From the NCBI GenBank assembly GCA_029204225.1, contig CM055113.1, positions 12,362,234 to 12,426,233 of the forward strand: a DNA stretch of 64,000 bases. Reading direction: 5' to 3'. How positions within the stretch are numbered: the first letter of the stretch is position 1; each line of letters begins with the position of its first letter. Below, in pieces: positions 46,433-59,330 of the stretch. Origin of the DNA: Diphasiastrum complanatum. Lineage: Eukaryota > Streptophyta > Lycopodiopsida > Lycopodiales > Lycopodiaceae. The notes under the pieces were generated by a model that ran no database searches, was not told the origin of the DNA, and was given only the letters and a program-made list of their open reading frames with translations. The position numbers and the translations under genes were made by a program.

Positions 46433-46835
46433 GGGATATAAAGGACTTTTCAATATGAATGCACATATTTTTAAATAGGATGTGACATATGTGAATGTAA
46501 AACAATCTAATTACCAAATTGAGTAGTCAATATATTGATAACAAGGACTATTATTAAATGAGATGTGACATATGTGAATGTGAGAGGGACTTCTTATGAA
46601 TGCACATATTTTCAAATAAGATGTGACATATGTAAATGTTAGGATCTCAAATAAATTGAGTGGTCAATATGTGATAGCAAGGACCACTTATAAATGCACA
46701 TATGCATAAATGCGCATATGTATAAATGAGATGTGACATATGTAAAAGAAAAGTAGTCAAATTAAGTAAATATGTAATAGCCAAAATCTCCTATAAATGC
46801 ACATTTTTTTGAATGAAATGTGAGCGTAAAGTAGT
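46433..46835. repeat. Diverged tandem-like repeat (GATGTGACATATGT words)
   Basis: The words GATGTGACATATGT(G/A)AA and AATGCACATAT recur at about 46480, 46560, 46616 and 46730 at unequal spacing (about 55-115 bp). A satellite-like decayed array; no coding content. Confidence 0.7.
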
Positions 46836-47166
46836 CAAATGAGATGTCATGTGCTCCTCGCAATGAACTATGTCCGATAGCAATCATGAAGAGGAGCATG
46901 GATGTAGTGGCCCTTGTTGTGTCCACGTCTTGGCCATGCTACATCCTATATTCCTCATTCTCAATGATGCTACAAAGGGACCATCAAATCGTGTGCCTTG
47001 CCCCACATTTTCAAAGCATTGCCTAGCTGAAGCCAGCAGTTCAGCCTTGCTTAACAACCACCAGCCACAATGCCACAATTTTTTTCTTTCAAGACCCTTG
47101 CCATGCAACCTATGGCAAGGCCGTTTTTAGTGCCACAAGCAATCCTTCTAAGTAGCAATTCATGCA

Positions 47167-47169
<3 letters not shown>

Positions 47170-47229
<60 letters not shown>

Positions 47230-47240
47230 GTATGTATATA
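47170..47240. repeat. AT and TATG microsatellite
   Basis: An (AT)n run followed by (TATG)n. A short ORF there translates only as repetitive residues and is not a gene. Confidence 0.95.
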
Positions 47241-47976
47241 TAGACATACACATGAATTTAGCAAATTATCTTGATGTGTGCGCTTGTGTGGGGGGCAGGC
47301 GTGAGCCCAGAAGGTTGACATTTTAGAGAGGGCTTGCAAGTGAATGAATCAAGGTATACCATTTGCCAATTTCAAGCCTATCAACATTTGCCATGTCACT
47401 ACCAGATGGATGTTGTTAATTAAAGAGCACTATCTTTACGACTTAAGGCCCTCTCCCCAGGGCTTTAATATCCAACATAAAAGCCACATAATGCCCTACC
47501 CAAGGCATAATGTCGACACCATCAAGACATTAGTTGGGCTTTTGATGGGTATATTGCCATGTTCAAAGAAATCTCCCAAGATGTTTACATTTCCTAGTGA
47601 CCTTTCCACTGGGGGATCTTGCTATGAAAGGCTTTAGCTAACATAAATGCCACATAAAGTGTTGTATTCACATGATGCCTCATAAAGTCCCATGCCTAGG
47701 GCATAACTCCCTACCCAAGCAATGTCCTAAGGTGTTTGCATATGAGGGAATGGAACAACCTCACCGTTTGTTTATGTCATCATTCCTTAGTGGAAAGGTC
47801 ACTATGAAATTGACTCACTTATGTAAAGAATGAGTGATGCTATTGAAAGTAGCAAGTTTAGGTCACAATCTCTCTCTACACATATTACCCATTCCACTCT
47901 TTCTTTCTTCAAAAAAGTGAGAACCACTTATGACTTGTCTCTTTCTCTCATCTCTCTCCCCAAGTGTGGGGACCAC

Positions 47977-47977
<1 letters not shown>

Positions 47978-48034
<57 letters not shown>
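47978..48034. repeat. CT/AT compound microsatellite
   Basis: (CT)n followed directly by (AT)n. Confidence 0.95.
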
Positions 48035-48035
<1 letters not shown>

Positions 48036-49123
48036 TATGACCTCTTTTTGATGGCATATTTTATGATTCATGAACAGTTTATGGGAGCACTTCAATTTGA
48101 AACCTTTATGAACTCAAGCCATGATTGCTCTTTTCCACAAATGAAAGTATTACAAGAACACACGTCAAAGGGGTCCTTTACATCAAGATAAGTTCTAGAA
48201 GGAGCAAGAATGGACACATACACTACTTTGTTTCAATTATGCATCGTCAGCTTTTAGATTTTTGTTTAGATGGATCAGTAGCAATTTTTTGAAACATAAA
48301 TGATTTCAATAAATTGATAGGAATGCACACCTTCCATTCATATGGTTGACCCAAAGGTTGTAAAAAATAAGAGGTCATGAGAATGGACACAAGCACACTA
48401 CTTTGACAATGCATTGTCAACTTTTAGTTTTTTTTTTTTTGTAAATTGACTGCACCTCATAACTACCAAAATTTGAAAACATTGACAGTTTTAGTAAATT
48501 TTTTAAAAGGTCACATTCATGGGCTTGACCCAAAAGTGTAAAAAGAAGCCAAAATCAGCAATACATGGCAAAAGGGTCTCAACACAATAATCTCTCCTCC
48601 CCCTTTTCCCCAAAAAAATATTTCCACAACCACATCCATGCAGTCCTAATTTTATTGAGTTTGATGGAAAATAGAGTATTTATCTATGTTGTGAAGGTAT
48701 TTAATTTTAATTTTAATACACTTGGTTGTCAATGAAGGTATTTGACATTGCCAAAAATTTCTAGGCCCACCAAGATTTGTAACCTATGGCTAAAAACCCT
48801 CCATGCTTACAAATTTTTTTATTGTTGACATCTAAATGTGGCTAGGAAATATGAATTCAATAATCAATCTAAACAATATTGATACTCAAAGAATAAATAA
48901 TGATTTTTTAGTTGATAAGAACAACTACAAATATGGGCATTTGGCCACACATTTTGGCATGCACATAAGATGTGGCCCATTTATGGCTCATTGGGGCAAA
49001 TTTTGTGGGGAATGTGGGGCAAGGGCACATGGCTCTACCATGTGTAGTAGTGCTATGCCACCAAATTTCTGGCGATGACCATTGAGAGAAAAATATTAGG
49101 TGATAAATGTCTCTATTAGACTA
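48035..49123. other. Gene-free AT-rich stretch
   Basis: Short ORFs only, none with recognisable content; it includes a T run near 48430. Confidence 0.5.
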
Positions 49124-50068
49124 GATTCTTGATTAGATTTTAATCTTGATTGGATAATTGTTAGTTGGATGTTGAACAATTTGTTTTTGATTAATTAGCT
49201 TGAAGAATTGAAAAATGATTTTTTGAAATAAAAGGATGGTGAATGACTTGATTTTTATTGATTAGTATGTATGTTTATTTGAGAAGAAAGGGCATTGAAA
49301 AGCAAATACATGATGTATGTTAGTAATCCCAAAATGTTATTTTTTTGAGGTTTACTTTGGTGTATAGAAAAGCTTTTCAATTACATTGTATTTTATTGAA
49401 TATTTTTTAATGACTTAATATGTTTATTGTATGTGGATTCTTAAAGAACTGGATAGATTGTTAAATTATGTGATCTTCCATTCGATGTTGGCTTTGAGAA
49501 AAAAAACTATATTGATCTTAAAACAACATTAAATAAACATTAGCATTAATTTAAAAGCAAGAAATTGTGTATGCTCATTATTCGATAAATGTTTGTGATT
49601 CTTGATTAGATTTTAATCTTGATTGAATGATTGTTAGTTGGATGTTGAATAATTTGTTTTTGATTATTAATTTGAAGAATAGAAAAATGATTTTTTGAAA
49701 TAAAGGGATGGTGAATGACTTGTTTTTTATTGATTACTATGTATGTGTTTTTGAGAAGAAAGGGCATTCAAAAGCACATACATGAGGTATGTTATTAATC
49801 CCAAAATGTTATTTTTTTGCGGTTTACTTTGGTGTACAGAAAAGCTTTGCAATTACATTGTGTTTTATTAAATGCTTTTTAATGACTTAATGTGTTTATT
49901 GTATGTGGCTTCTTAAGGAACTTGATAGATTGTGAAATTATGTGATCAATCATTTGATGTGGGTTTTAAGAAAAAAACTATTTTGATTTTCAAACAACAT
50001 TAGATAAACATTAGCATTAATTTAAAAGCAAGAAATTGTGTGTTCTCATTGTTTGATAGATGTTTATA
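49124..50068. repeat. Tandem duplication, two 473-bp units
   Basis: GATTCTTGATTAGATTTTAA starts at 49124 and again at 49597. The two units remain alignable across their length, with substitutions and small indels, ending with the AAGCAAGAAATTGTGT segment before 49596 and 50068. No coding content. Confidence 0.9.
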
Positions 50069-50869
50069 ATAAAAAATGAACTTTTAGTAATTAGAACAAA
50101 GTGATAATGTAATTATATTCTTCAAAAAAGTATGTAGTGTCTTGTTTCTAAAATATTAATGTTTGAAACAAAATCCTTTCCTTTTTCTAGTTAAAAAAAC
50201 TACATGTAACTTAAGAAGTGGTCAGAACATATACGTTCTTAAGGATTGTTGTTTATGACCAATATGTGTGCATATACTTGTGACTGTCAATTTGTTATCA
50301 AAATTGGTTTGGTTTTAAAAATTCTCGATACAAAATGTCAATAAATTTGTTTTTGTCCCCTTGGTCTAGTTGCTCCCAAGGATTAAATAAATCAAGACCA
50401 AAATACTTGAGGGCAAGGTCGTGCATTCAATTGATGACAAACATTCTTGATTATGGACCCATCATCATCAAGATCATGAAATTTGTGGATTTTGTTGGAT
50501 TTATTCCTCTACTCTCCTAAATTGCATGTATTGTTGTAGTTTTACGTGCATTGTCGCACAGTTTGCAGAAATCCTCCATTACTGAAGACAGGCATCAAAG
50601 TAGCAACCGACTTATCGAGGAAGGCTGAACTACCAAGACAACTATATCAAATTAATCCACTTGCGGTAACAAGTCCCAAGGCCCCACAAAAGGTTGACCA
50701 CAAGGGTCCCGCAAGTCCATCACTTGCGGCCTTATGTACAAGTAGCAAGACGGACCGCAAGGGTCCCTAAAATCCATCACCTATGGTCTATTGTGACCCC
50801 TTCACAAGAGTTGTGGTGGCGGTCTTCACGCTAGACTGCTCCATGCTCTTGCTTCACAACTATCATTGT

Positions 50870-51215
50870 ATACTAATAATAACTGCAGCAACCATGATCT
50901 ACTTCAAATTTGTATGATGTTTTGATAGGTGAAGAGGCAAAGCCTAACCCAAATGATGCTGCAATCTCTCGATAGAAGCTGAAGGATGGCAAGGCCTTCA
51001 TGTTGATCATCCTCAACATCTCAGACACATAAATAAGCCATGTGTCCAAAGCGTACCTCAAAGGAAGTCTGGGACATCCTGAGCCCACACAATGTGCGAG
51101 ACATAGCTTCCAAGCTACACCTCAGAAGAAGATTCTTCTCTCTCAAGATGTGAAATGGTGATTCACTATAGAACCACATCAACTAGTTCAAGAACCTGCT
51201 ACAACAAATGGCTAT
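50870..51215 (+). pseudogene. Copia gag fragment
   Basis: Reads, across stops, as FMLIILNISDT, then a LHLRRRFFSLKM block and a FKNLLQQMAI block, closely like copia D gag (LHLRRKFFTLKM, FKNLLQ) . A short orphan piece with no LTR visible. Confidence 0.8.
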
Positions 51216-51424
51216 TAGAGATGGTGAACTCATGCAACCCTTCTCTGGCTTCCTCCGAACGACCGACAAATCAGTGGGATCGACATCGAATTGTTGACTT
51301 ATACACAAGTACTAAGGACGGGATGTCAAGCAGAACGAATCATCGGGCAAGTCCAATTTTCGGGCTCTAGCTCATCGGGCGTGAAGCTTTCAACTGTCAC
51401 GCTCAAAGCTGCAGAGGAACAATA

Positions 51425-52855
51425 TGAGAGAATGTAGTTAACTTAGTTTTTAAAATAATTCTCTTTTGTAATGACTAGTTAGTCTATCTTTTAATCCCAT
51501 ATGTTATGACATAAGTATAGATCAGAGATCAATAGAATGTATGCTACTATGCTGAAGTAGAAGCGAATAAAAAATTCTAAGAAGAGCGTCAGGATGCTAT
51601 GTTGCTATGCATTGTCGACTCACTCTCTAGAAAAGAAGAATACAAAAGACACTTCTATTCTTTCAACTGTTGTTTTCTGGCACTACATATGTTGTTGTGA
51701 TTGATTGTTGCACTTTATGTGATTGGTAGCACCGTCCTGTAATGTAATGCATTGTGTAGCACACTTCCTCACAAAATAGGTGCAAAACTGCAAAAACCCA
51801 AATTCACAGCATGGTATCAGAGTGGATTCATTAGATACAATATGGATACTACAATTTAGACAAGGATTACGATTAATCTTGATTGCACAAATTATCGCAT
51901 GTAGAAGTTCAAGATCAAAACACTTTTAAAAGGCGAAGGGATATGGTCAGTGACCGATCTCACAGAGCAAAAGCCTCCAGATAAAGACCCAAGGAGAGTA
52001 GAATGGATAAGGATGAACGTACAATGACGGTCATCGTATCCTCCATAGATGAAAAAATTCTCATGCAGATTGAAGATTTTCAATGCAGCCATGAAGCATG
52101 GGAGAAACTAAACTAGAAGTATGAAGTGAGGACAGTCACGTCAGTTATGCATCTCCACAATCAGCTACAGAGCTTGTGATGGGATGCCAATGAGCTAAAT
52201 CAACATGTAGAGAAGATCAAAACGATCTTCACTCTGCTTTTTGCATCTGGACAGGAGCATCAAATCCCACCAGCACCCCAACAACTGATGTATTTCATGA
52301 AATCTCTATATATCCTACCAACCTTTGAGAATGCTCATCCTGAGCTTATCTGAGATGACATTCGAGAGGATATTCAATCTCGTTGCAGACAAAAGATTGA
52401 TGAGAGATGAAGGAGAAACACCACCTACACGCAAAATGACAATGAGATAGTGATTATTGACTCAAGAGCTACATCTCACACAACCTGTAACAACAATGTC
52501 TCAATCAACTACAAAACACTCGACAATACAAGAATGGTGATACTAGGTGATGAGAGCATATACAATGTCAAAGGCATTGGAACTCTACAATTTTGTACAC
52601 TATTGAGACATGTAGAACTTCAAGGAGCACTCTATGTATCCACATTAAGAAGAGCTCTTCTCTCTATGTCGAGGATACCAGATCAAGGAAACATATGCCG
52701 AATGGTTGGGCACAGATCTAATAAGCTGCTGACTATCGAGTCAAGACAAGATAATCTATACCATGCCAAAATTGTCATCAGTTATGATAGCATACTGAAT
52801 GCATCTGAAATTGAAAATCATCTCTGGCATAGACGAATGTATCATCCTTGAATTT
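51425..52855 (+). mobile_element. Copia F fragment with PBS
   Basis: TGGTATCAGAGTGG at 51812 is a PBS; the sequence before it (from about 51425) would be the 5' LTR. 51843-52440 is a stop-riddled gag; 52450-52851 reads as protease (IIDSRATSHT; Asp-Ser-Arg in place of Asp-Ser-Gly) to pre-integrase (GALYVSTLRRALLSMSRI, HLWHRRMYHP). It stops at about 52855 against an oppositely oriented copia fragment. Confidence 0.75.
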
Positions 52856-53640
52856 AACATCTCGAACAGCTTTTATTCTGTCAGTTTCGGGTACATAGAC
52901 ACGATAATATGACGAATGTAACTCGAATTCGACTAGAAAACCTTGTTCTATCTTTTCATCGAGTTTCTTTCTCAGCTTGTCTGATATGTGCATATACACT
53001 GCGCATCTGAATGTCTGAACATGTGCTAGATTTGGCTTCGACTTTCACCATATCTCATGAGAGTTTTATCCGGTATTCAAGATTTCAGAATACGATTCTG
53101 AAGATAATACGATGTAGCCACTGCTTCTGCCCACATTGTTTTGGTACTTTCGCATGAGCCATCATACACCTTGCAGCTTCCATAAGTATATGATTCCTTC
53201 ATTCAGCTATTCCATTGTGTATGATGTAGTCTTTGTATGCATAATACCTTGATCAGTACAGTAAGCCTTTAATTCATTGAAAACGTATTCACCTCCATGA
53301 TATGTGCGAATCTGCTTCAACTTATTGCCTGTCTGATTCTCAGCCCACTTCATATACTCAACGAATTTCTCGAAAGCTTCAAAAATTGTACGAATAAAGT
53401 ATACTACAACAAACTTGCTGAAGTCATCAATAAACGTTATGAAATACTTTGCATCATCCAACGACAATACTCTGAATGGTCCACATATATCTGAATGCAC
53501 AATTTTCGAATACATCTACTTCTGATTTTCACTCTTTTGATTCTTTGACTTTTATTGGCTTGGTACAAGGCTTTCATGTTCATGTGACATAGTCTCTTGT
53601 GACACCACAAAATATCTGTCAATTCTCGAGTCTGATGTGA
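52778..53640 (-). pseudogene. Copia G integrase fragment, opposite orientation
   Basis: 53622-53437 contains WCHKRLCHMNM, the integrase zinc region. 53515-53207 contains KIVHSDICGPF (first Asp), TFIDDFSKFVVVYF and IRTYHGGEYV (second Asp motif altered to YHGG). 52999-52778 follows with SDKLRKKLDEKIEQG and YYRVYVPETDRI, the post-integrase part of copia pol. Different family from copia F; the head-to-head join marks a rearrangement. Confidence 0.85.
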
Positions 53641-55715
53641 AAGATTTCAGATCCTTAAGATCCAATCTACTTGAATGATCTTTGGTTAGAAAGAGAAATA
53701 CACTACCAATTTCACCAATGTAGAAAAATCAGCATCTACACACAATTTGAGATGCAAACACTAATAGAACTTGATCAAACTTGAATGAAATGATTATGTA
53801 CTGTTGCTGTCCGTACAAAATCAGCAAGCAACTGTATTTCACACGTGTGGATCCAAAAATAACAAATATAGATCATTCTACACATAGAATTGCAAGCAAT
53901 CACCAAGATAGTGCACCAATGGATAGTAGAACCCAAGAGAACCATGTATAAGCATGAAATGAGATAGAGAAGAGAGAAGATTTGACCCGTTTCCAAAGAT
54001 TTCGCATTAGTTACTCATGTTGAAAGTATGCATATTGTCTTATTCATCAACTTGAATCTTCTTGTCAAATGTTTGTTTATGCATTTTCTTTCTTAAGATG
54101 ATGGACAATTACAGGTGTTACCTAAAAAAATTGACTTAACTTCACAAGCTTAAGTGTAGTTTTTTGTTGCCCACTTAAACTCATAGCCTCTAATGAAAGT
54201 ACTCATGTTTTTAGTTAATCATCACCCTTTTCCCATCATTCTTACGTCACGCACCAATGACATGCATGCTTACCTCAAAACCACATATACTATTAACTCT
54301 TGTTGTTGTGTGGGTACTTGATATTTTTTCGTACTTGACAGGTCCAAGCATTTGACAATTGTCTTATCTTTTATACTCGAACCGATTATCAATCCATAAA
54401 AAGTAGGTCAAGGTATGTGTGCTAACATAATCTAGGGCTACATATAATTCGGGGTGCTAATTTGATTCATATTGGTAGTTGGCTATCAATTTTTGGTAGC
54501 ATACATTCAAAAGTGTTTAGCATGTCAAATTCTTATGCTCAAATGTTATTTTAAGTCTATGCAATTTGTTCGGTGAACACGTGATTGTACATCAGTTGAC
54601 AATCATTTTCAACCAAATTCTTGGTGGTCATTTGCCAACATGATTGACTTATAGTTGGATTGTTTGCCGCAAATGCTAGGTTTGTCACGAGCCTCTGCAT
54701 CACATCTGCTACTTAACACTATGAGGCACTTAATTTGAACATGTTGAATTGGGATTTAGTACATGTAGTTGTGAAGTTTTTATTTGTTTTTTATTTTTAG
54801 TTTTTTTTTGCCAAGGGGGGGCGACATGGATAGGGGTTTGTGTAAGGCCCTTTTGACACTTAATGTTAACTTTGAGCTTGTTTTTACAACCATTGGGTCA
54901 ACCCTTTGAATGAAATGTGCACCTTCCAAACAAATTCCTTAAATTGTTAGGTGGTTAGTATTGTTTTCTAAAATTCACAACGTTGAAGTGAACTCTCAAT
55001 TTATGGTTTATATATATCAAAATATGAAACATCAAATTTTTATTGGTATTAATGAAGTGCACCAAATGCCTCTCATAAATTGGATTACATTACACCCATG
55101 AAAGCCCACCCCATGTTCTAAGGTACTAAGGACGGGGCCCTCATAGCCGTGCAAAGGCCCAGGCCCAAGACCATCACCTCGTCACCTCGTCACACTCATC
55201 CGCAGGGAGTTTTAAAGAGTGATTAGTGACTGATCGCTTCACTTCGCAGCTCCTAACAGACAGATAATTCTCACCGAGCTCTGAGTAGAGTTATTCAGAG
55301 ACTTTCCCAGCTGCCTTCTCCTAATTGTACCTACAGCTCTTCGGTAGGTACTATAGTCATCTCAGGATTTTTCACCTCCGTAAACTCAGGTTCTCTGTGT
55401 AAAACGATGCTTTCTTTGATTTTTGTACAAAATTATTGAAGCAAGACATGCCTGGCTGTGAACTGTTAAATGAAGGACACATAACAAGCCATCAGCGTAA
55501 ATTGTATGCCAGAAAATGAAGTAATTTAAGTTCATCCAGTAATCAGGAGGTTACAACAATTTTGTTGGTGTCATCAAGCCTAGCATGCAATCGTTGTTCT
55601 ATTCTAAGCAGTGGCTGGTACTATGCATTTTCATTTTAGATAGGTAGCAATTTCGTGTAGCTACAGATTTCCTCGGCTGACTTGGAGTAGCACAAGGTCT
55701 ATTCAAGGGGATATA
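53641..55715. other. Non-coding upstream region of the BAHD gene
   Basis: The first part (to about 54000) resembles an LTR fragment with TTCACACGTGTGG near 53840. The rest has no supported gene. 55140-55715 precedes the BAHD start and presumably holds its promoter and 5' UTR; no convincing TATA box or motif stands out. Confidence 0.45.
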
Positions 55716-57221
55716 ATGACGGTCAATCAAGGAACCATCTCAGATATGCGGGTAGCCGAAGCAAAAGCTGTTGCAATGCAAGATGCAGTTTTAATCGCAC
55801 CAACCCACGTACAGGAATCGTATATCCACTCACTATCCAATTTGGATCAACTAAATGCTTTAATTCCTTGCTACTTTCCTATGCTTTACTTCTTTCGCTC
55901 TGGGGCAGAGTATCCTTCTTCTGCAACTAAGTTGGTTGCCAGTCTCAAACAAGCTTTGGCAGATGCTTTGGAACTCTATCCTGTATTAGCAGGAAGGTTG
56001 AGAAAGGGCAAGGGGGGACGGCTGGAGATCGAAGTGAGCGGAGCAGGCGTTGAGTTTTCAGTAGCTACAACAGAAGCCAGACTAGATGCATGGAAAGATC
56101 TCCGACTTTGCACTATGGCTTCACAGCTGGTTCCAAATAAGGATTTATTGTTAGGAGAGATGCTGATTGGCGCTCCTCTCGCGTGCGTGCAGGTCACAAC
56201 ATTTCAATGCGGCGGGGTTGCAATCTGCATTAGCTTTTTGCATGCAGTGGGAGATATGCAAGCATTCTCAGAATTTGTAGAGGCGTGGGCAAGGGCATGC
56301 AATAGCAAAGACGTCCACACGACGCCTCTCATAGTCCCTCGCCTCGACACCGCCGCCCTGCTGCGGCCTAGAAATCCTCCAACAATAAGTGTACCCATCG
56401 ATGCACTAGTGCATCTATGTGGAGATCAGCATACTGATAAAAAGGTAGGTGAGAAAGAAGCGAGCTCCAACGGTCAGGAGGTTGCCATCACCACCGCTGC
56501 TGGGTTTTTGCGGATGGGGGACGCAAGCGTTGCTGAGGCAGTTCACGAGGTAGAAACGGGGCCTTATTCGTATGGTCACCCCAGCTCATTCGAGGCGGTG
56601 GCAGGGCTGTTATGGGTTGCAATCACCCGCGCCAGAGATCTCCCTCCAGATTCCTACACCCGCTTTGCATTGCCAGTGAATATGCGTCGAAGGTGGTGCC
56701 CTCCACTTCCGCCACTCTTCTTTGGCAACGCCTCGTTACCTGCCATGGCCGTAGCTCGAAGTGGTGACCTGCTGGAGCGGCACTTCTCCTACGCAGCAAG
56801 GCTGGTGCATGAGAGCATTGTTGCTATTGATTCTGAGTATGGTCAAGCAGCAGCGGATTGGCTGGAGACGCAGCTTCAACAGCATGGCAAGGTAAGCTTA
56901 GGCGGTTTGATGATGAATGATGGAGATTTACATGCAAGTGTGATGACGGGCTACTCCCTTTATGAGCTCGACTTCGGATGGGGGCGACCTATTCACGTTT
57001 CCCTTTGCATTCATCTCTCTATTCCCTTCGGCACTGTTGATCTCAGCGGTAGCATTGTGGTGATCTCTACCCCAAGTGGCGCTCATGCTCGAGAATTTTT
57101 GATCTTTTTGAAAATGAAGCACATGAACAAGCTTATAAGAGATCCTTTTATCTCTCATTATTTAGAGGGAGAGGAGCAAGTGGTACACGAAAAAATTTGC
57201 CCTCCAAAGTCCAAGGTATGA
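55716..57221 (+). CDS. BAHD-family acyl-CoA-dependent acyltransferase
   Basis: 501 residues in one exon, no disruption. It transfers an acyl group from a CoA thioester to an alcohol or amine acceptor in the cytosol, as in phenylpropanoid, wax or specialised-metabolite pathways. The catalytic HxxxD is HAVGD at residues 176-180 and the structural DFGWG is at 419-423. LYPVLAGRL (about 88-95) and FEAVAGLLWVAITRAR (about 292-307) are also typical. Slightly longer than the usual 430-460 residues, with a linker at about 240-265 and a charged C-terminal extension. Start chosen at the ATG of the longest ORF; a downstream Met at 21 would still leave the fold. The family is clear, but substrate and clade (HCT-like or other) cannot be set. 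It is an isolated host-type gene among transposons. Confidence 0.95.
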   Translation: MTVNQGTISDMRVAEAKAVAMQDAVLIAPTHVQESYIHSLSNLDQLNALIPCYFPMLYFFRSGAEYPSSATKLVASLKQALADALELYPVLAGRLRKGKGGRLEIEVSGAGVEFSVATTEARLDAWKDLRLCTMASQLVPNKDLLLGEMLIGAPLACVQVTTFQCGGVAICISFLHAVGDMQAFSEFVEAWARACNSKDVHTTPLIVPRLDTAALLRPRNPPTISVPIDALVHLCGDQHTDKKVGEKEASSNGQEVAITTAAGFLRMGDASVAEAVHEVETGPYSYGHPSSFEAVAGLLWVAITRARDLPPDSYTRFALPVNMRRRWCPPLPPLFFGNASLPAMAVARSGDLLERHFSYAARLVHESIVAIDSEYGQAAADWLETQLQQHGKVSLGGLMMNDGDLHASVMTGYSLYELDFGWGRPIHVSLCIHLSIPFGTVDLSGSIVVISTPSGAHAREFLIFLKMKHMNKLIRDPFISHYLEGEEQVVHEKICPPKSKV

Positions 57222-58790
57222 ATATGAGGTGGTAATCTTAAGGAAGATCTACCATACTTCTCCTCCAAGAGTACAAGTATGAGTTGTTAATGATAAAGAG
57301 GATAGATGAGTTGTAATGATAAGAAGTATGTGACTAGTGTGCTCCACTTATATTACAAGAAGAGATAGGGACGAGTGGGGCGCACCAAGCTTATTAATCT
57401 TAACTCAGCCCTCAATTGTTTGCTCACATATTGGCAAGAGTGTAGATGCTTTGGATGAACTCTAATAGCTTGTTTTCTTGCGATAGATTATTTATATCCT
57501 CATATGCTTACTATGATCTCCTTTTAAAACAAGTGTTTTTTGGTAAGCACTTGTCCGTGATTGGGTGATAGACAATTACTAGATCTCTAAAATTTAAATT
57601 TGAGGAATTCAATTAGTTGTGTTCGATGATATAATATTGCTGATCCTACAAAGGCTTAGATTTGTCAATGGCTCCAATAATTGTTGAGAAATAAGGTTTG
57701 TTGTGATGACTACATGTTTTCAAAGACATAAGATATGCAATGTCACTAGATTATAATCATATACAATATTAAGTTTTTTCTTCTTATAATGATCTAGTGT
57801 TAAGCGATAGGATAATGAGGTGTGTTTGTGTGCATTTATGCCATAATAAAAGTATGTAAACTCCAATTTGATGTTGTTTATAATTGTGTCATTCCATGTT
57901 GTATAGATGAGTCAATCCTAAAATGAGTTCACGTTAATGATTTTTTTGATGTACATACTTTAAAGCTTTTTGACTAAATAAAACCATTCTTTGAAAAGTT
58001 TATGGAATTAGATGTTGATTGGTCTATTGTTAGGCATTAGGCTCAATATACTCTTATACGGTTGTTTTAATTGGAAATTGTTTTCTTGTGGTTTTTTACG
58101 TATAGATTGGCCAATTTGAAATTCATTCATCTTTCAATGTATTCAACTCCATGTGGTTCTTAAGGGGTTTTACCTTACCATATTCATGATTTGGAATTTG
58201 TACTTATATAATGTCTTTTGCATCAAACACATCTAATTTTTAATGTTTTTAAATAATCAAAAGATAATGCTTGTCTTTTGGTAATCCATGAAGACAAATT
58301 GAGATGTTTTAATATGTCAACATAGTTCATCTTTTGTTTGATGATATGATAGAGATTATTCTATAGCTTTGGGTCTAGTTCTTCTTCTAACTGTGGATCC
58401 TAAATGGTAGTGTACAACATCATTGGTCACAAATATTGGAAGCAACATTGTGCAGTGCTTCTGGCTTTATACCATGTAAGCTTGCATATTGGAGTTGTGT
58501 ATATTTAATTTGCATTCATGTAATGTTTGCATCAACAAATTATGTGATTTTATTCTCAAATTTTATATCATAAGCTGCTACATTGTCCATATGGAACATT
58601 CCCAGATCATGTTGACTTCCACAATTATGGGGTTTGTCATTCTTGAGAAGTTAACAACAAATTTTGCAAGGTTTCACATGGAAAAAGAATCAATTGCCCC
58701 CTACTTATTTGAAATGCTCAAAATTCTGTCACGCAATTTTATGTGATAAATTTCAACATTTTTAAGTTAAGGGGAATATATTATACAAAA
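57222..58790. other. Non-coding region downstream of the BAHD gene
   Basis: AT-rich, with short unrecognised ORFs only. The first few hundred bases presumably contain the 3' UTR and a poly(A) signal. Confidence 0.45.
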
Positions 58791-58881
58791 CATTTGATGC
58801 TACCACTCACTTCGCCCTCTCAAGATTAGATCAAAAGCTCAAAACTTTATTCGTTGATCAACTACTTAGCCTCTTGTACTT

Positions 58882-58894
58882 GGCTTTGATACCA
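58882..58894 (-). other. Primer-binding site of a minus-strand copia relic
   Basis: TGGTATCAAAGCC on the minus strand, next to LTR sequence at 58895; one mismatch from copia A. Confidence 0.7.
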
Positions 58895-59330
58895 TGTTGA
58901 ACTCTCTGATTTTTGGACCTTAAATGGATCTACAATCGATCCACATGAGGTGTTGGATGCTAGTTGGATAGATCAATCACAAATCCAATGTCTAGATCTT
59001 GATCTAGATAAAAAATTAGCACCTAACTAGCAAGAACAACATGTAAATTGATCAAACTAATCAAAGAGCAGCCTCACACATGTGAAAATCTATTATTGTA
59101 TGGACAGTGAGCAGAGAGTGAAGTTCATTAACTATGGAAAGCATTCAATGCAAAAAAATCACCACACAAATAGTGAAAATGACAAGGATTTGCCTCAAAA
59201 TCAAGATTTCTAGTAATCAAATTTCATATTTACAATGATGATCTATATATAGATCAAGTACATTTTGACCTGATATGCTAACTCAATAGGCCTGGCACGT
59301 GTGGAGAATGCCACCACTTCAAATCTACCA
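58895..59330 (-). repeat. Copia LTR relic on the minus strand
   Basis: Starts at TGTTGAACTC beside the PBS. It has the same order as the copia A LTR: CACACATGTG near 59077, a TATATATAGA near 59245, and CACGTGTGGAGAATGCC near 59297. The end is uncertain, and internal sequence beyond the leader (58800-58880) is lacking. Confidence 0.6.

Noticed and set aside
46433-46835. CRISPR-like array
   Set aside because: Spacing is unequal and the units are diverged; a plant nuclear context also makes it implausible.
47051-47251. Short ORF over the AT/TATG microsatellite
   Set aside because: Its residues come from the repeat itself.
50546-50770. 74-residue ORF
   Set aside because: No family resemblance and located in broken repeat sequence.
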